Assembly: GCA_002151545.1 (NCBI GenBank)
Contig: CP021237.1
Span: 3,472,001-3,536,000 of the forward strand
Length of the DNA stretch: 64,000 nt
Origin: Sphingobacteriaceae bacterium GW460-11-11-14-LB5
GTDB taxonomy: Bacteria > Bacteroidota > Bacteroidia > Sphingobacteriales > Sphingobacteriaceae
Direction of reading: 5' to 3'
A model generated the notes under the pieces. The model worked only from the letters and a program-made list of their open reading frames with translations. It was not told the origin of the DNA and made no database searches. A program made the translations under genes and the position numbers. Each line of letters begins with the position of its first letter. Positions within the stretch are counted from its first letter, which is position 1. Positions 62,195-64,000 of the stretch are shown in pieces.

Positions 62195-63682
62195 CTACCC
62201 CACCTTCAACACCCAAACCGATACACTTCCCGCGTTGCAGTGAAACTCGGCCCAGCCATTTTCATCAATGATTACCTCCTGCTCCCTATAACCTAAGGCA
62301 TCAACAAAGGTTTTTCCGGCAAAGTGTTTACCGATTTCCATTTCTTTAAAGCCTTCTTCTCCTGTGCTCATCAATACCGCCAGGCCGCTATTTTCATGTT
62401 CCTCATCACCTGTACGGGTCCAGCCGACACAAATATTATGGTCAAAATAATCGCGCTGCTCGCCATAGGCTAAAGCTGTACGGATTTTACTCATGGTTTC
62501 TACCACCGGAATTGGAACCAACTCCACGTGTACCTCATCCCCTTCTTTGTCTTTATCATCATAAATTCCTCCGTACAGATCGGGAAAGAACAAACATGGA
62601 ATACCCTGTACACGCAACAGGATGATAGCATAAGCCAAAGGCCTGAACCAAAAATCGACATAAGATTCGAGTGCCTGCAAAGGTTGCGAATCATGGTTAT
62701 CAACGAATGTTACGGCCAAATCCGGCTTCACCTGAACCAGGGTTCCATCAAAAATCGTTTGCATATCAAATGCCTCATCCTTACTCGCCAGGAAAAAATT
62801 ATGGTGCAAAAGCGAATCGAATATTTGCGTTCTGCCACCGGTAATTTCGATATAGTTTAATTGCCCCTCTCTATCCACCACATTCCAATCTTCGGCCACA
62901 ATAAAAAACTCCCGGTTAAATTTTTGATTCAGGTGATCGATCCACTCTACAATAAAATCCGGATTGATGTGTTTAACCGCATCCAATCGAAAACCATCTA
63001 CTTTGGTGGTTTCGACAACCCATTCACCCCAGTATTTTAACTCTTCCACAACCGCCCTGTTGCGGTAATCGATATCATTGAACATCAGGTAATCGTAATT
63101 GCCAAATTCAGTAGAAGGAACTTCTTCAAAACCTTCACCTAAATAATTCTGGATCGAATAAATGGCTGTTTCTTGGAGGTCTTCTGCCCAGTCTACCCCA
63201 CTAAAGCACTCATGATTCCAAATGAATTCAGAATATTTCCCCTGCCGCGCAGGAAAAGTAAACTTCGTCCAGGCTTCTATTTCGAAAACATCACTGGTAA
63301 ATTCGTTTCTATTTTCCGGGTTTACCGTTCTAACGGCTACTTTTTCAAGTTCATCACCCCCAGCTTTGTGGTTAAAAACCACATCGGCTAAAACACCAAT
63401 CCCGTTATCGTGAAGTGCTTCAATCGCTTTGATATATTCGTCTTTCGAGCCATGTTTGGTATTTACACTTCCTTTCTGGTCGAACTCGCCTAAATCGAAT
63501 AAATCATAAACGGCATAACCAACATCATAGGCCGCATTGTTCGATTTATAAGCCGGAGGCAGCCAAACAGATGTTATACCAATTTCTTTTAAATGACTGG
63601 CTTCGGCAGCTACTTTAGTCCACAAATTTTGTTCTTCATTATAATACCAATGGAAAAATTGGATCAGGGTCTGGTTTTGCAT
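62195..63682 (-). CDS. Cytoplasmic GH13 alpha-amylase (495 aa)
   Basis: The protein has no signal peptide and begins directly with the barrel (MQNQTLIQFFHWYY), as in the GH13_5 cytoplasmic group. The conserved regions are DVVFNH (100-105), GFRLDAVKH with nucleophile D234, VAEDW with acid/base E264, and FVDNHDSQ with transition-state Asp D331. A C-terminal beta domain ends at residue 495. It would cleave alpha-1,4-glucans such as stored glycogen or imported maltodextrins to shorter oligosaccharides. It is monocistronic and convergent with the preceding operon. Confidence 0.93.
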   Translation of the reverse strand: MQNQTLIQFFHWYYNEEQNLWTKVAAEASHLKEIGITSVWLPPAYKSNNAAYDVGYAVYDLFDLGEFDQKGSVNTKHGSKDEYIKAIEALHDNGIGVLADVVFNHKAGGDELEKVAVRTVNPENRNEFTSDVFEIEAWTKFTFPARQGKYSEFIWNHECFSGVDWAEDLQETAIYSIQNYLGEGFEEVPSTEFGNYDYLMFNDIDYRNRAVVEELKYWGEWVVETTKVDGFRLDAVKHINPDFIVEWIDHLNQKFNREFFIVAEDWNVVDREGQLNYIEITGGRTQIFDSLLHHNFFLASKDEAFDMQTIFDGTLVQVKPDLAVTFVDNHDSQPLQALESYVDFWFRPLAYAIILLRVQGIPCLFFPDLYGGIYDDKDKEGDEVHVELVPIPVVETMSKIRTALAYGEQRDYFDHNICVGWTRTGDEEHENSGLAVLMSTGEEGFKEMEIGKHFAGKTFVDALGYREQEVIIDENGWAEFHCNAGSVSVWVLKVG

Positions 63683-64000
63683 TAATTCGATTTTTTTAAG
63701 GATAACATGATTGCTGATGAATTGTTTTCGGATTTAAATCGGGAACCCTCCAAATTCTTTTCCCGCTGATGGCGCAGATCACCGCAGAAAAAACAAACAG
63801 ATCTGCGAAAATCTATTGAATCTCCGGGAACATAACTTACACATCTTCTCCCGCTGATGGCGCAGATCACCGCAGAAAAACAAACAGATCTGCGAAAATC
63901 TATTGAATCTGCGGGAACATAACTTACACATCTTCTCCCGCTGATGGCGCAGATCACCGCAGAAAAACAAACAGATCTGCGAAAATCTATTGAATCTGCG
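63683..64000. repeat. 87/88-bp tandem repeat at the right edge
   Basis: Units start at 63761, 63849 and 63936 and run off the window. They are nearly identical; the first has one extra A and one base change. Each begins TCCCGCTGATGGCGCAGATC, includes AACAGATCTGCGAAAATC, and holds a CCGCTGAT/ATCTGCGGG-type inverted core. The minus-strand ORFs of 63 and 91 codons in this region consist of the repeat and are not genes. The 80 bp between the amylase start and the first unit would hold its promoter. Confidence 0.85.

Noticed and set aside
63682..63970. Minus-strand ORFs with repeated Cys- and Ser-containing peptides
   Set aside because: Their internal peptide repeats are the translation of the 87/88-bp DNA tandem repeat.

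Overview
The window reads as a chromosomal segment of a Bacteroidota bacterium, most likely a Sphingobacteriaceae member close to Pedobacter. Four things point there. Carbohydrate-active enzymes are dense (GH51, GH97, GH43, GH127, CE12, GH13). A type IX secretion plug protein (DUF5103) and a lipidated TamA (TamL) are present. The tRNA-Cys promoter has the Bacteroidota form TTTG-N19-TAnnTTTG. Most gaps between genes carry short palindromic repeats of the REP/REPIN kind. The genus is inference; the phylum is well supported.

Layout. 1-602 holds the start of a secreted MG2-domain protein that runs off the left edge. 1069-8488 is a tight plus-strand operon of five secreted glycosidases (two GH51, GH97, two GH43) for arabinose-containing pectin or arabinoxylan. 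Facing it at 9517-13202 is a minus-strand pair, GH127 and a CE12-type acetylesterase. The two units are separated by about 1 kb of tandem REPIN repeats.

13939-32171 is the standout. It is an apparent operon for a polyketide-derived or fatty-acid-derived glycolipid. Two large megasynthases resemble a PUFA or heterocyst-glycolipid synthase: [NPD-like x2]-KS-AT-ACP-ACP-KR, and KS-AT-DH-PPTase. They are followed by a free ACP, an alpha/beta hydrolase, two tandem GT1 glycosyltransferases, two tandem condensation/PapA-type acyltransferases and a small membrane protein. The set could build a reduced acyl chain, release it, glycosylate it (perhaps twice) and acylate it (perhaps twice). I do not recognise a characterised cluster with this composition. 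REPIN elements sit inside the operon at two points.

32595-42967 holds a secreted PHP-like protein, an RsbQ-type hydrolase, a LytTR regulator with a degenerate receiver-HPt protein, a remnant M16-like protein, an M28 peptidase, TspO, a patatin-barrel protein and a small membrane protein. 44063-50467 holds a 2H phosphoesterase, TamL, an SpoU/TrmH methyltransferase, tRNA-Cys, a 56-residue basic protein, an OMPLA-like barrel protein with a small partner, and an AlkD-like protein. 51104-57339 holds PyrD, a YwnB-like NAD(P)-binding protein with its Rrf2 regulator, an ABC-F ATPase and the T9SS plug protein. The Rrf2 pair shares a putative operator, TGTAA-N9-TTACA, in both promoters. 57679-61957 is an exported-enzyme operon (SUMF1 fold, Gfo/Idh/MocA oxidoreductase, ApbE, TIM-barrel isomerase). 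62195-63682 is a cytoplasmic GH13 alpha-amylase, followed by an 87/88-bp tandem repeat at the right edge.

No phage, integrase, transposase, CRISPR array or rRNA gene was seen. All functional statements come from reading motifs by eye; no database search was run.
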